A DNA stretch of 64,000 nt from Chryseobacterium rhizoplanae (GCF_900182655.1 NZ_FXTC01000003.1:310001-374000), one strand, 5' to 3'. Positions 17,904 to 26,335 are shown, counted from the first letter of the stretch. Notes: generated from the letters alone by a model not told the origin. Numbers and translations: made by a program.

Positions 17904-18107
17904 TTAAGAAACTCCTCCGCTCATACATGACATATCAACAATCACGCACATTTTACAACGGTCAGGAAGCATCTGAAAAGCCTCGCAGGGAGCATCGCCA
18001 GGATTATTTCCGTAAGTCGTATTCTTAGGACATCCTGTACATGTGGCAGGACCTGCTCCTTGCACCGTTTGAAGTTCTTTTCTGTTTAATTTCTTTAGAT
18101 TTTTCAT
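17904..18107 (-). CDS. Cys-rich leader peptide 3
   Basis: A 67-residue peptide with leader MKNLKKLNRKELQTVQGAG and core Cys at 23, 26, 41, 51, 54 and 61, nearly the same spacing as peptide 2 (23, 26, 42, 52, 55, 62). The shared CKMCVIV/CRMCVIV block points to duplication. It lies 12 bases upstream of peptide 2 in transcription order, so both may share a transcript. Confidence 0.8.
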   Translation of the reverse strand: MKNLKKLNRKELQTVQGAGPATCTGCPKNTTYGNNPGDAPCEAFQMLPDRCKMCVIVDMSCMSGGVS

Positions 18108-18145
18108 AGGAGTTTTAATTAATTTTTTGATTTTACTATTTTTGA

Positions 18146-18343
18146 TTAGGCTTCAAGAATTGGGCAGCTACCTGGGATGGATGGATCATAAGGGAAAAGG
18201 TAAAGACAAACTTTACGTCCTTTAAAGTCGGTACACACTGCACAACCTTTTGGTCCGCAGTCAAGATCAACAGCACAGGTATCTCCTCCACCTCCAATAA
18301 TAGCTCTTAAGCTTTCTCTGTTTAATTTCTTTGAATTTTTCAT
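18146..18343 (-). CDS. Cys-rich leader peptide 4
   Basis: A 65-residue peptide with leader MKNSKKLNRESLRAIIGGGG and core Cys at 23, 29, 34, 37, 46 and 60. The core (CGPKGCAVC, KVCLYLFPYDPS) is not alignable with peptides 2 and 3, so the leader is conserved while the core has diverged or been replaced. Confidence 0.78.
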   Translation of the reverse strand: MKNSKKLNRESLRAIIGGGGDTCAVDLDCGPKGCAVCTDFKGRKVCLYLFPYDPSIPGSCPILEA

Positions 18344-18404
18344 GGTAGTTTTTATTTCAAATTAAATTTTTGATGGTTTTTGATTAGGTAAAATCAGTCA
18401 ATAC

Positions 18405-18575
18405 TTATAGCATCGGTGCATAGCAAGTACCTCCTGGCTTTAACCAGCATCCCCATTTTCCACCTCCGCGGAAACATACAAATTGCTCTCCACCACATGC
18501 TTCAATCTGAATATCAGTGAATCCTCCGCTGATATTTCTCTTTTCTTCGCGTGATAATTTTTTAATTGTTTTCAT
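18405..18575 (-). CDS. Cys-rich leader peptide 5
   Basis: From ATG 18575 the peptide has 56 residues. The leader is MKTIKKLSREEKRNISGG and the core is Gly-rich with four Cys (27, 34, 43, 51) and aromatic residues (FRGGGKWGCWLKPGG). An upstream in-frame start would add 25 hydrophobic residues before the conserved leader, so it was rejected. Only four Cys sets it apart from the others. Confidence 0.75.
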   Translation of the reverse strand: MKTIKKLSREEKRNISGGFTDIQIEACGGEQFVCFRGGGKWGCWLKPGGTCYAPML

Positions 18576-18631
18576 ATTGTAATAATTTAGTATTCGGTAA
18601 TAAAAAAACAACAAACATTTGTTATTCAAGA

Positions 18632-18823
18632 TTAATAAGGACCAAAGCATTCAAAGCTTACCAGTACTCTTCCTTTACAGCATTCCGGTAAGGCATGGTA
18701 ATCAGAACATGATCTCGGTTCACCTGGTCCGTAAGGTCCGGGAGGGCAGTTTGCAGTACAAGGGCCTATTCCTCCGTTAATTGATTTTAAATCATTTCGA
18801 TTGATTTTCTTTAAATTTTTCAT
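18632..18823 (-). CDS. Cys-rich leader peptide 6
   Basis: From ATG 18823 the peptide has 63 residues. The leader is MKNLKKINRNDLKSINGG and the core Cys are at 22, 26, 39, 48, 49 and 59. Its core (CxxxCPPGPYGPG...CSDYHALPECCK...VLVSFECF) is a looser relative of peptides 2 and 3. It is the promoter-proximal gene of the minus-strand set. A longer in-frame start at 18871 was rejected because the leader begins at 18823. Confidence 0.78.
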   Translation of the reverse strand: MKNLKKINRNDLKSINGGIGPCTANCPPGPYGPGEPRSCSDYHALPECCKGRVLVSFECFGPY

Positions 18824-18877
18824 GTGTATTTTGTTATTAGTTAATGTTATAAATGTAACATTTTTAATCAATTACAC

Positions 18878-18885
18878 CAAATATA
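18878..18885 (-). promoter_or_regulatory. -7 element for the minus-strand peptide set
   Basis: CAAATATA on the plus strand reads TATATTTG (TAnnTTTG) on the minus strand, 55 bases before peptide 6. No clear TTG upstream. It stands back to back with the thr promoter. Confidence 0.45.
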
Positions 18886-18923
18886 TCTCCAGAAAAGGAA
18901 ATATATTTTATTATGTTAAAAAC

Positions 18924-18953
18924 TTGGCTGTTTCAAAATAAGTTGTACATTTG
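18924..18953 (+). promoter_or_regulatory. Promoter of the threonine operon
   Basis: TTG (18924-18926), exactly 19 bases, then TACATTTG (18946-18953): a full match to the Bacteroidota housekeeping promoter. The leader peptide starts 10 bases later. Confidence 0.8.
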
Positions 18954-18963
18954 TCCTGTTACA

Positions 18964-19065
18964 ATGAATTTATTAAGAAACATATCTGATATTTCTGCCC
19001 TGAAATCGCTTATTTCAGGCATATCTTCTGTTTCTACATTCACAACTACAACAACTACCCCATAA
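18964..19065 (+). CDS. thr operon leader peptide
   Basis: A 33-codon frame ends in Thr-Phe, then six Thr codons in a row (residues 27-32), then Pro and a stop. It also carries four Ile codons (7, 10, 17, 20). It lies between a promoter and thrA and overlaps a GC-rich hairpin at its stop codon. This is the arrangement of an amino-acid attenuator: shortage of charged tRNA-Thr stalls the ribosome at the Thr run and changes RNA folding. The Ile codons recall E. coli thrL, which senses Thr and Ile. The peptide itself has no expected function beyond translation. Confidence 0.87.
   Translation: MNLLRNISDISALKSLISGISSVSTFTTTTTTP
19000..19018 (+). promoter_or_regulatory. Hairpin inside the thr leader
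   Basis: CTGAAAT (19000-19006) pairs with ATTTCAG (19012-19018), with one more C-G pair outside. It lies before the Thr codon run and could act as the pause hairpin. Confidence 0.55.
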
Positions 19066-19072
19066 CGGGGTA
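19056..19072 (+). terminator. Attenuator hairpin at the leader stop codon
   Basis: TACCCC (19056-19061) pairs with GGGGTA (19067-19072) around the stop codon, followed by AATTTTC. A ribosome stalled on the Thr codons would cover the left arm. The U-run is weak, so it may be the terminator or part of the antiterminator. A second hairpin, TACTCTTT/AAAGAGTA, lies at 19101-19121. Confidence 0.6.
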
Positions 19073-19100
19073 AATTTTCACATATTATTTCCGGTACCTG

Positions 19101-19121
19101 TACTCTTTTTTCTAAAGAGTA
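19101..19121 (+). promoter_or_regulatory. Second leader hairpin before thrA
   Basis: TACTCTTT (19101-19108) pairs perfectly with AAAGAGTA (19114-19121). No T-run follows, so it is not a standard terminator. It probably takes part in the attenuation fold. Confidence 0.5.
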
Positions 19122-19157
19122 GTCACTTCGTTATATCCAACTTCAAATAAATAATTG

Positions 19158-21605
19158 ATGAAAGTTTTAAAATTCGGCGGAACTTCAGTCGCCCATTCTC
19201 AGAATATCCTTCTGGTGGAAAAAATAATAAAAGATGAATCTTTAAAAAACAAAATAGTTGTTATTGTATCAGCATTTCATGGCGTTACTGACCAACTGAT
19301 CAGAGCAGCAGAACAGGCTTCTGTAAAAGATGAAAATTATATTCAAATAGTTCAGAATCTTGAAGAAAAACATATCAGTCTGGTCAAAGACCTTTTTCCT
19401 ATCACAGAACAGAGTTCATGGCTGAGTTTTGTTAAGAAACATTTTAATGATCTTGAAGACCTTTACAGCGGAATTGCAGTTCTTGGTGAACTTACCAACA
19501 GAATCAAAGATAAAATTGCCACTTACGGAGAGTTTTTATCTTCAAAAATTATAGCAGCAAGACTTCAGCATGAGGGATTAGACTGCATATGGATGAATTC
19601 TGCAGACCTCATCAGAACAGACAGTAATTTCACCAATGCAAAAGTAGATTTTCAATGCACAGAAAATAATATTATCAGTTTTCTGAATGAAAATAACAAT
19701 CGTATTATCATAGGTCCTGGTTTTATAGCCCATGACGAAAAAAATAATGCTACAACATTAGGACGAGGTGGTTCTGATTACACAGCTTCCATTATGGCTG
19801 CTTCTATCCATGCAGAAGAGCTCCAGATATGGACCGATGTAAGCGGAATGATGACTGCTGATCCCCGTTTGGCTTCTAATGCAAAACCTATATCAGAAAT
19901 ATCTTATCATGAAGCCATGGAACTGTCCCATTTCGGGGCAAAAGTGCTTTACCCGCCTTCCATTCAGCCTGTCATGGAAAAAAACATAAATCTGATCATC
20001 AGGAATACTTTTGATCCGGATGCACAGGGAACTTTAATTTCTCACCAATTGAAGTCTTCGGATGACGAAAAGCAAATCGCAGTAGGTATCTCCAATATGA
20101 ACAGGATTGCTCTTCTTACACTGGAAGGCAGCGGAATGGTAGGAATCCCGGGTATTTCAGCAAAACTTTTCCAATGTTTAAGTCAGGAAAAAATCAACGT
20201 AATCCTTATTACACAAGGGTCTTCGGAACATTCGATCACGATTGCAATTGAAGAAAAAGAAGCTTTGCGTGCCGAGTATGCGATCAATTCTTCTTTCGCG
20301 GATGATATCAATCTGAAGAGAGTGTATGCCGTAAAAATTGAAACCGGACTTTCCATTGTAGCTTTAGTTGGAGAAAGTATGAAAAGCAGAAGCGGCGTAA
20401 GCGCCAAAATGTTCGGATGTCTGGGAAATAATGGTATCAATATAAGAGCTATTGCCCAGGGATCTTCGGAAAGGAATATCAGTATCGTTATTTCAGAAAA
20501 AGACAGCAAAAAGGCAGTGAATGTACTTCATGAGGAATTTTTTGAAACTGAAATTAAGCAAATTCATCTTTATATCTGCGGAACAGGAAATGTAGGTTCA
20601 AAACTGATCCAGCAGATCTATAACCAGAATGCTTATCTGAGAGAAAACTTTTTGATCAACCTGAGAATTGCAGGAATTTCCAACAGCCGACATATGTTAT
20701 TTTCAGACAAAGGAATAGCACAGGAAGACTATCTGATATGGGATCAGCAGGGTGAAAAAGCCTCTGCCAAAGAATTTGCTGAAGAAATTATCCACAGAAA
20801 CCTTAGAAACTCAGTTTTTGTAGATGTAACAGCCAGTCCTGATGTACCCGAAATTTATGAAAGTCTGTTAAAAAGAAGTGTGAATATTGTGGCTTGTAAT
20901 AAAATTGCAGCCTCTTCAGATTTTAAAAAGTATAAAACTTTAAAAAATACAGCGAGAAACCACAACTGTAATTTTTATTTTGAAACTAATGTAGGAGCAG
21001 GACTTCCGGTAATAGGAACCATCAACGATCTGATCAAAAGTGGAGACCAGATCCAGTCTATTCAGGCAGTATTGAGCGGAACCTTAAATTTTGTCTTTAA
21101 TCATTATGATGGCAGCAGAACCTTTTCTGAAGTCGTAGCCCAGGCTCAGCAGGAAGGCTATACGGAACCGGATCCAAGACTCGATTTGTCAGGAACTGAT
21201 GTGGCAAGAAAAATTTTAATTCTGGCAAGAGAAGCCGGATATCCGCTTCAGTTTGAAGAAATTGAGAATATAGGTTTTCTTCCTGAAGAATGTATGCAGG
21301 GAAGCGTTGGTGACTTTTATGAAAAGCTTACAGAATATGAAGATCATTTTAAAAACTTATTGAATAATGCTAAAAATGAGGGCAAAATATTAAAATACGT
21401 CGCAGAATTTGAAAACGGAAAAGCCAAAGTAGGCCTGCAGCATATCGCTCCGGACAGTGATCTGTTTCATCTTTATGGCAAAGACAATATTGTCATCTTC
21501 AAAACCCTCAGATATTCCGAACAGCCTTTGGTTGTAAAAGGTGCGGGAGCCGGAGCTGATGTAACGGCAAGCGGAGTTTTTGCAGATATTATTCGTTCTA
21601 TTTAA
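19158..21605 (+). CDS. thrA: Bifunctional aspartate kinase / homoserine dehydrogenase I
   Basis: The 815-residue protein fuses the first and third steps of the aspartate pathway to threonine and methionine. The kinase domain starts with MKVLKFGGTSVA and includes GRGGSDYTASIMAA and WTDVSGMMTADPR. Two ACT-type regulatory regions follow (residues about 310-460). The homoserine dehydrogenase starts at about 470 with the NAD(P)-binding ICGTGNVGSKL and includes NVGAGLPVIGTINDL and GTLNFVFN. The ATG at 19158 is preferred over the TTG just before it. It heads the thrABC operon behind the leader attenuator. Confidence 0.97.
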   Translation: MKVLKFGGTSVAHSQNILLVEKIIKDESLKNKIVVIVSAFHGVTDQLIRAAEQASVKDENYIQIVQNLEEKHISLVKDLFPITEQSSWLSFVKKHFNDLEDLYSGIAVLGELTNRIKDKIATYGEFLSSKIIAARLQHEGLDCIWMNSADLIRTDSNFTNAKVDFQCTENNIISFLNENNNRIIIGPGFIAHDEKNNATTLGRGGSDYTASIMAASIHAEELQIWTDVSGMMTADPRLASNAKPISEISYHEAMELSHFGAKVLYPPSIQPVMEKNINLIIRNTFDPDAQGTLISHQLKSSDDEKQIAVGISNMNRIALLTLEGSGMVGIPGISAKLFQCLSQEKINVILITQGSSEHSITIAIEEKEALRAEYAINSSFADDINLKRVYAVKIETGLSIVALVGESMKSRSGVSAKMFGCLGNNGINIRAIAQGSSERNISIVISEKDSKKAVNVLHEEFFETEIKQIHLYICGTGNVGSKLIQQIYNQNAYLRENFLINLRIAGISNSRHMLFSDKGIAQEDYLIWDQQGEKASAKEFAEEIIHRNLRNSVFVDVTASPDVPEIYESLLKRSVNIVACNKIAASSDFKKYKTLKNTARNHNCNFYFETNVGAGLPVIGTINDLIKSGDQIQSIQAVLSGTLNFVFNHYDGSRTFSEVVAQAQQEGYTEPDPRLDLSGTDVARKILILAREAGYPLQFEEIENIGFLPEECMQGSVGDFYEKLTEYEDHFKNLLNNAKNEGKILKYVAEFENGKAKVGLQHIAPDSDLFHLYGKDNIVIFKTLRYSEQPLVVKGAGAGADVTASGVFADIIRSI

Positions 21606-21614
21606 AATACAATT

Positions 21615-22541
21615 ATGAAAAAAGTAAAATTAAAAATCCCCGCTACTGTTGCCAATCTGGTTTGCGGATTTGATATTCTGGGAATGGCAGTGCATGACCC
21701 TTATGATGAAATGGAATTCAGATTATTGAACACTCCTGAAATCATTATAAGACATACTGATTCTTTTGGACTTCCGGAAGAACCTTCCGGAAATGTTGCG
21801 GGAATTGTCTTATTGAAAATTCAGGAATATTTTAATCTGAAAAGTGGTTTTGAAGTGATTATTCACAAGCATATAAAACCTGGAAGCGGGCTCGGCTCCA
21901 GTGCGGCAAGTGCCGCCGGAGCCGCTTTTGGAGCCAATATATTATTAGAAAACAAATTGTCAAAAGAGGAAATGGTCTATTTTGCCATGTTCGGGGAAGA
22001 ATTGGCTTCAGGAGTACGACATGCTGATAATATTGCTCCGTGCATCTATGGAGGAATTACCCTGGTAAAATCCATCAATCCCATTGATATCATTCCGCTG
22101 AACAGTCCCGATTTATTTGTAACCGCCGTACATCCGCAGGTGGAAGTGAAAACTTCTGATGCAAGACAGATTTTGAAAAAAAATATCACGTTGAAAAGTG
22201 CAGTAGAGCAATGGGGAAATATAGCAGGTCTTGTAGCAGGAATTCAGAAAAATGATTTCCCGTTGATTGGCAGAAGTCTTAATGATGTCATTATAGAACC
22301 GATACGCAGCATTCTGATCCCGAAATTTGACGAAATTAAAACCAGAAGCTTACAGTTGGGAGCTCTGGGAGGAGGAATTTCCGGATCAGGACCATCTGTT
22401 TTTATGCTCTCCGAACAGGAAGAAACAGCAGAAAAAATTGCTCAGATGATGAAATCAGTCTATGATGAGATTGAAATAGCAAGTCCTGTATATGTTTCAA
22501 AAATAAATCCGACAGGTATTCAAATTGTCGAAGAAAATTAA
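21615..22541 (+). CDS. thrB: Homoserine kinase
   Basis: A GHMP-family kinase that phosphorylates homoserine. The 308-residue protein has the ATP-binding GHMP motif KPGSGLGSSAASAAGAAFG at residues about 90-108 and the C-terminal glycine motif GALGGGISGSGPSVF. It starts 9 bases after thrA and is followed 15 bases later by thrC, a tight operon. Confidence 0.96.
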   Translation: MKKVKLKIPATVANLVCGFDILGMAVHDPYDEMEFRLLNTPEIIIRHTDSFGLPEEPSGNVAGIVLLKIQEYFNLKSGFEVIIHKHIKPGSGLGSSAASAAGAAFGANILLENKLSKEEMVYFAMFGEELASGVRHADNIAPCIYGGITLVKSINPIDIIPLNSPDLFVTAVHPQVEVKTSDARQILKKNITLKSAVEQWGNIAGLVAGIQKNDFPLIGRSLNDVIIEPIRSILIPKFDEIKTRSLQLGALGGGISGSGPSVFMLSEQEETAEKIAQMMKSVYDEIEIASPVYVSKINPTGIQIVEEN

Positions 22542-22556
22542 CCCTAAAAAACAGAA

Positions 22557-23861
22557 ATGAAATATTATAACTTAAAAGATCATCTTGAAAAAATTAATTT
22601 CAGAGAAGCAACAGTAAAAGGTCAGGGGAAAGGAAAAGGATTATTTTTCCCTGAAAACATTCCACAGTTTGACAAAGAATTTATTCAAAACCTTCATCAG
22701 TATTCTAATGAAGAAATTGCGTACAAATGCCTGAAAGATTTTGTGGGAGATGAAATTCCATCAGAAATTCTAAAAGAAATTGTGGCAGAAACGGTGGATT
22801 TTGAAATTCCTCTCGTGAAGATCAGTGAGCAGATTTCCATTTTGGAATTGTTTCATGGTCCTACCCTTGCTTTTAAAGATATCGGAGCAAGATTTATGAG
22901 CCGTTGTCTGTCTTATTTTTTGAAAGGTCAGCATAAAAAAGTTACTGTTCTTGTAGCTACTTCCGGAGATACCGGAGGCGCTGTAGCCCATGGATTCTAT
23001 AAAATACCACAAATTAATGTGGTCATTCTTTATCCCAAAAGCAGGGTAAGTCCGGTTCAGGAGAAACAGTTGACAGCATTAGGTGAAAATATCTCAGCAT
23101 TGGAAGTAAATGGCAGTTTTGATGACTGCCAGAATCTCGTAAAACAGGCTTTTTCTGATGAAGAAATTAACAATCAGTTATTTTTGACATCTGCTAATTC
23201 TATCAACGTTGCAAGATGGCTTCCCCAGCAGATTTATTATTTAATAGCTTTAAAACAATGGTTTCAACATCATAAAGAAGAACCCGTAATCTGTGTTCCG
23301 AGTGGAAATTTCGGAAATATCTGTGCCGGGCTTCTGACTCATTTCAGAGGGTTGCCTGCCAGTCATTTTATTGCAGCTTGTAATGCTAATCAGGTAGTTC
23401 CTGATTATTTTAAAACACAGAAGTATCAGCCACAAAAGGCAGTTGCCACTCTATCTAATGCTATGGATGTGGGAGATCCGAGCAATTTTGTGAGAATTTT
23501 AGAGCTTTTCGGACATCAGTTTGATGATTTAAAAGATAAAATATCTTCGTATTCCATTGACGATGATAAAACAATGAATATGATCACAGAAGTCTATGAG
23601 AAATATGGCTATATTCTGGAACCTCACAGTGCCGTAGCGTTTGCTGCAATGGCGCAGTATCTGAAAGAAAATCCCGGTCAAAAAGGATATATCCTTGGTA
23701 CCGCCCATCCGGTAAAATTCCCTGATGCTGTAGAAAAAGCGATCCATACCCAGATTGAAATTCCGGATTCATTGAACGAGCTGATGAAAAAGGAGAAAAA
23801 AACTGTAGAAATAAATTCAGACTTTGAAGAATTAAGACGATTTTTGCTTCATAAAATATGA
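22557..23861 (+). CDS. thrC: Threonine synthase
   Basis: The 434-residue PLP enzyme converts O-phosphohomoserine to threonine. The PLP lysine is in GPTLAFKDIGARFM (near residue 107), and the substrate/phosphate regions are VATSGDTGGAVAHGF and ICVPSGNFGNICAGL. It is the third gene of the thr operon and ends 4 bases before folB. Confidence 0.97.
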   Translation: MKYYNLKDHLEKINFREATVKGQGKGKGLFFPENIPQFDKEFIQNLHQYSNEEIAYKCLKDFVGDEIPSEILKEIVAETVDFEIPLVKISEQISILELFHGPTLAFKDIGARFMSRCLSYFLKGQHKKVTVLVATSGDTGGAVAHGFYKIPQINVVILYPKSRVSPVQEKQLTALGENISALEVNGSFDDCQNLVKQAFSDEEINNQLFLTSANSINVARWLPQQIYYLIALKQWFQHHKEEPVICVPSGNFGNICAGLLTHFRGLPASHFIAACNANQVVPDYFKTQKYQPQKAVATLSNAMDVGDPSNFVRILELFGHQFDDLKDKISSYSIDDDKTMNMITEVYEKYGYILEPHSAVAFAAMAQYLKENPGQKGYILGTAHPVKFPDAVEKAIHTQIEIPDSLNELMKKEKKTVEINSDFEELRRFLLHKI

Positions 23862-23865
23862 GGCA

Positions 23866-24234
23866 ATGAGCAAAATATATCTTGAAGACGTAAGAATATA
23901 TGCGTACCACGGTGTACTTCCTGAGGAAAATATTATCGGGACATATTATATTCTGAATGTAGAACTTCATACTGATCTGTGGAAAGCAGCAGCATCCGAC
24001 CATTTGCATGACACCATAAGCTATGCAGATATCAACGATATTCTTCACAAGGAAATGAAAATAAAATCCAAATTACTGGAACATGTAGCCGGAAGAATAA
24101 TCTCAACTATTCATAACAGCTTTCCACAGATTGATTATATTAAATTAAAAATCACGAAAACAGCTCCTCCTATGCAGGGAGAAATGACAGGTGCCAGCAT
24201 TGAGCTTGAAAAAAGCTTTAAACCGGAAAATTAA
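23866..24234 (+). CDS. folB: Dihydroneopterin aldolase
   Basis: The 122-residue protein matches the FolB family in size and motifs: MSKIYLEDVRIYAYHGVLPEE at the start, DTISYADINDILHKEM in the middle, LLEHVAGRI, and KLKITKTAPPM near the end. It makes 6-hydroxymethyl-dihydropterin in folate synthesis. It starts 4 bases after thrC, so it is probably co-transcribed, although folate and threonine synthesis are not directly linked. Confidence 0.94.
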   Translation: MSKIYLEDVRIYAYHGVLPEENIIGTYYILNVELHTDLWKAAASDHLHDTISYADINDILHKEMKIKSKLLEHVAGRIISTIHNSFPQIDYIKLKITKTAPPMQGEMTGASIELEKSFKPEN

Positions 24235-24268
24235 AATTCTTATTTTCGTTCATTAAAAAACATACACA

Positions 24269-25633
24269 TTGAAATTCGTTAAAATATTATTTTTATTAGC
24301 AGGTATCAGCGTTTTTGGCCAGACCGGTGTTGATAATCAGCTGGCAGCTTATAATTTTCCAAAGATAAAGTCCAGTATTACTATGCCTGTGACGATTCCA
24401 CTTTCCGAACTGAGCAATATGATCAATGCTTCCGTGAAAGACCTTGTTTACCAGGACGATTCTTATACTGACAATAATAATGATCAGTTTAAAGTGAAAG
24501 TATGGAAAACCAGACCTATTCGTCTTGTAGGTGGTACCAGCCAGAATTTACTGATTGAAGTTCCATTAAAAATATGGGCAGAAAAAGGAATCGGAACTCT
24601 GGGAGTCTATACTTATCAGAATACTACCTTTGAAACGGTAATGTCATTCAATACAACCGTTACTTTTAAAAATAACTGGACCATTACCACCAATACCCGA
24701 CCGAACGGTTTCAGATGGGTAAGTAAACCGGTACTTGATTATGGAAGAATACAGATTCCTATTACTTCCATTGTTGAAAAAAGTTTGAAGGAACAACAGG
24801 AGAAATTCTGTAAAACGATAGACCAGCAAATGGCCACACAGCTGAATTTCCAGCAATATGCCTTAATGGCCTGGAATACCTTTTTACAACCTTTCAATAT
24901 CTCCGAAGAATATAATACATGGCTGAAAGTAAGCCCGGTGGGAGTCAATATTACTCCTTTGAAGTTTTATGGAAACCAGATCAATGCTACGCTTGGTGTT
25001 GATATTTATTCCGAAACTTTTACAGGCAGCAAACCCGCAGCTTCTTCACCTGTAACCAGCGTTGCCAATTTCAATTCCACTCCTACTGTTGCGGATAAGT
25101 TTATTTTACAGACTACAGCCAATATTCCTTTTACAGAAGCAAGCAGCATGGCAAGAAAAACATTTCTGAATAAGGAGTTTGATATCCGTGACTCTAAAGT
25201 GAAAGTAACTGATATCAGGGTATATGGAGTTGATAACAGAGTGGTTATTGAAGCTCAGACCGATGGCTATATAAAAGGTACAGCTATTATTTCCGGAATT
25301 CCGGTGTATGATGATGCAAAAAGAAAAATTGTTTTATCAGAGACTAAATTTAAACTGAAAACAACCAATATTCTTCAGAAAACAGCTTCTCTCCTGTTCC
25401 AGGGGAAAATTGTAAAAATGATTGAGGACGAATATGGTATACCAACCCAGGAGCTTGAAGAAACATCAAGAAAAAGTATTGAAGAAGCTTTTAATAAAGA
25501 ATACTATAAAGGTTTAAAGATGAACGGGAAAGTATTCAACCTGAAACCCAGTAAAATTCTACTCAGCAGTACAGGAATTACAGCCGTTATTGATACAAAT
25601 GCTTCATTAAAGTTACTGGTCAACGGATTTTAA
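24269..25633 (+). CDS. DUF4403-like exported protein
   Basis: The 454-residue protein begins with a TTG codon (24269) and a signal peptide (KFVKILFLLAGISVFGQ). The body resembles DUF4403 proteins: SSITMPVTIPLSELSNMIN near the start, a repeated lipid-binding-like half, and a C-terminal part with FNLKPSKILLSSTGITAVID. The fold is thought to be a tubular lipid-binding (SMP/BPI-like) type in this family, but this is a weak inference. It is probably periplasmic. It follows folB by 34 bases and may be read from the same transcript. Confidence 0.8.
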   Translation: MKFVKILFLLAGISVFGQTGVDNQLAAYNFPKIKSSITMPVTIPLSELSNMINASVKDLVYQDDSYTDNNNDQFKVKVWKTRPIRLVGGTSQNLLIEVPLKIWAEKGIGTLGVYTYQNTTFETVMSFNTTVTFKNNWTITTNTRPNGFRWVSKPVLDYGRIQIPITSIVEKSLKEQQEKFCKTIDQQMATQLNFQQYALMAWNTFLQPFNISEEYNTWLKVSPVGVNITPLKFYGNQINATLGVDIYSETFTGSKPAASSPVTSVANFNSTPTVADKFILQTTANIPFTEASSMARKTFLNKEFDIRDSKVKVTDIRVYGVDNRVVIEAQTDGYIKGTAIISGIPVYDDAKRKIVLSETKFKLKTTNILQKTASLLFQGKIVKMIEDEYGIPTQELEETSRKSIEEAFNKEYYKGLKMNGKVFNLKPSKILLSSTGITAVIDTNASLKLLVNGF

Positions 25634-25672
25634 AATTTAAATAAAAAAAATAAACTTAAACTAATAACCAAG

Positions 25673-26170
25673 ATGAAAAGAATTCTAAATGTTGTTGAAT
25701 ATAATAAAGCCTCATTAGGGATTAGGCTTGCTAATAATTTTCTGGATTTTATATTACTATATGTTATTAATTATCTCCTCTCCATTGTATCTAATTTTCT
25801 TTATGAAGTAACTTCAATTGAGTTTTTCTACCTGTACAGTAATGGAAATATATTATGGCAGATCGTTATTGGAAATTTCAATTATTTTCTTTATTACTTT
25901 TTGATGGAAAACTATTTGGACGGGAGAACAGTAGCAAAGTATATTACAGGAACCAAAGTAATCAGTACAGATGGCACAAAACCAACTACCCAGCAAATTA
26001 TTTACAGAAGTCTTTCCAGGATTGTTCCTTTTGATGCCCTTTCTTTTTTAGGTGAAAACGGCTGGCATGATAAATGGAGCGAAACAAGAGTAATTAACAT
26101 CAAAAATTATCAGGCTGAAATTCAAGCAAAAAGCGAAATCGAGGCTCTTGGAAAGAAAGAAATTGCTTAA
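25673..26170 (+). CDS. RDD-family membrane protein
   Basis: The 165-residue protein has the RDD hallmark near the start (NKASLGIRLANNFLDFILLYVINYLL, with R then D in the first membrane segment). A second segment is IGNFNYFLYYFLME, followed by YLDGRTVAKYITGTKVI and YRSLSRIVPFDALSF, the conserved RDD tail. About three membrane segments are expected. The function of RDD proteins is mostly unknown; some affect ion or salt tolerance. It lies alone between the DUF4403 gene and the tRNA. Confidence 0.85.
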   Translation: MKRILNVVEYNKASLGIRLANNFLDFILLYVINYLLSIVSNFLYEVTSIEFFYLYSNGNILWQIVIGNFNYFLYYFLMENYLDGRTVAKYITGTKVISTDGTKPTTQQIIYRSLSRIVPFDALSFLGENGWHDKWSETRVINIKNYQAEIQAKSEIEALGKKEIA

Positions 26171-26207
26171 AAACTTTTGTTCATAAATAAATTTTGCTAT
26201 ATTTGCA

Positions 26208-26215
26208 CACCTCAA
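26208..26215 (+). promoter_or_regulatory. -7 element upstream of tRNA-Cys
   Basis: TATATTTG matches TAnnTTTG, 13 bases before the tRNA 5' end. Confidence 0.5.
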
Positions 26216-26228
26216 AAATGGTAAAAAT

Positions 26229-26299
26229 GGTACTTTGGCCGAGCGGCTAGGCAGTGGTCTGCAACACCATCTACAGCGGTTCGAATCCGCTAGGTACCT
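26229..26299 (+). tRNA. tRNA-Cys (anticodon GCA)
   Basis: The 71-base gene folds as a cloverleaf. Acceptor stem GGTACTT pairs with AGGTACC (26292-26298, one G·T pair) and the discriminator base is T. The anticodon stem GTGGT/ACCAT holds loop CTGCAAC with anticodon GCA. The T-arm is AGCGG-TTCGAAT-CCGCT. The 3' CCA is not encoded. Confidence 0.95.
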
Positions 26300-26303
26300 C
26301 AGA

Positions 26304-26335
26304 AAAAACCTCTAATTATTTAGAGGTTTTTTTGT
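26304..26335 (+). terminator. Terminator after tRNA-Cys
   Basis: AAAAACCTCTAA (26304-26315) pairs with TTAGAGGTTTTT (26320-26331), with more T after it. Confidence 0.9.
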
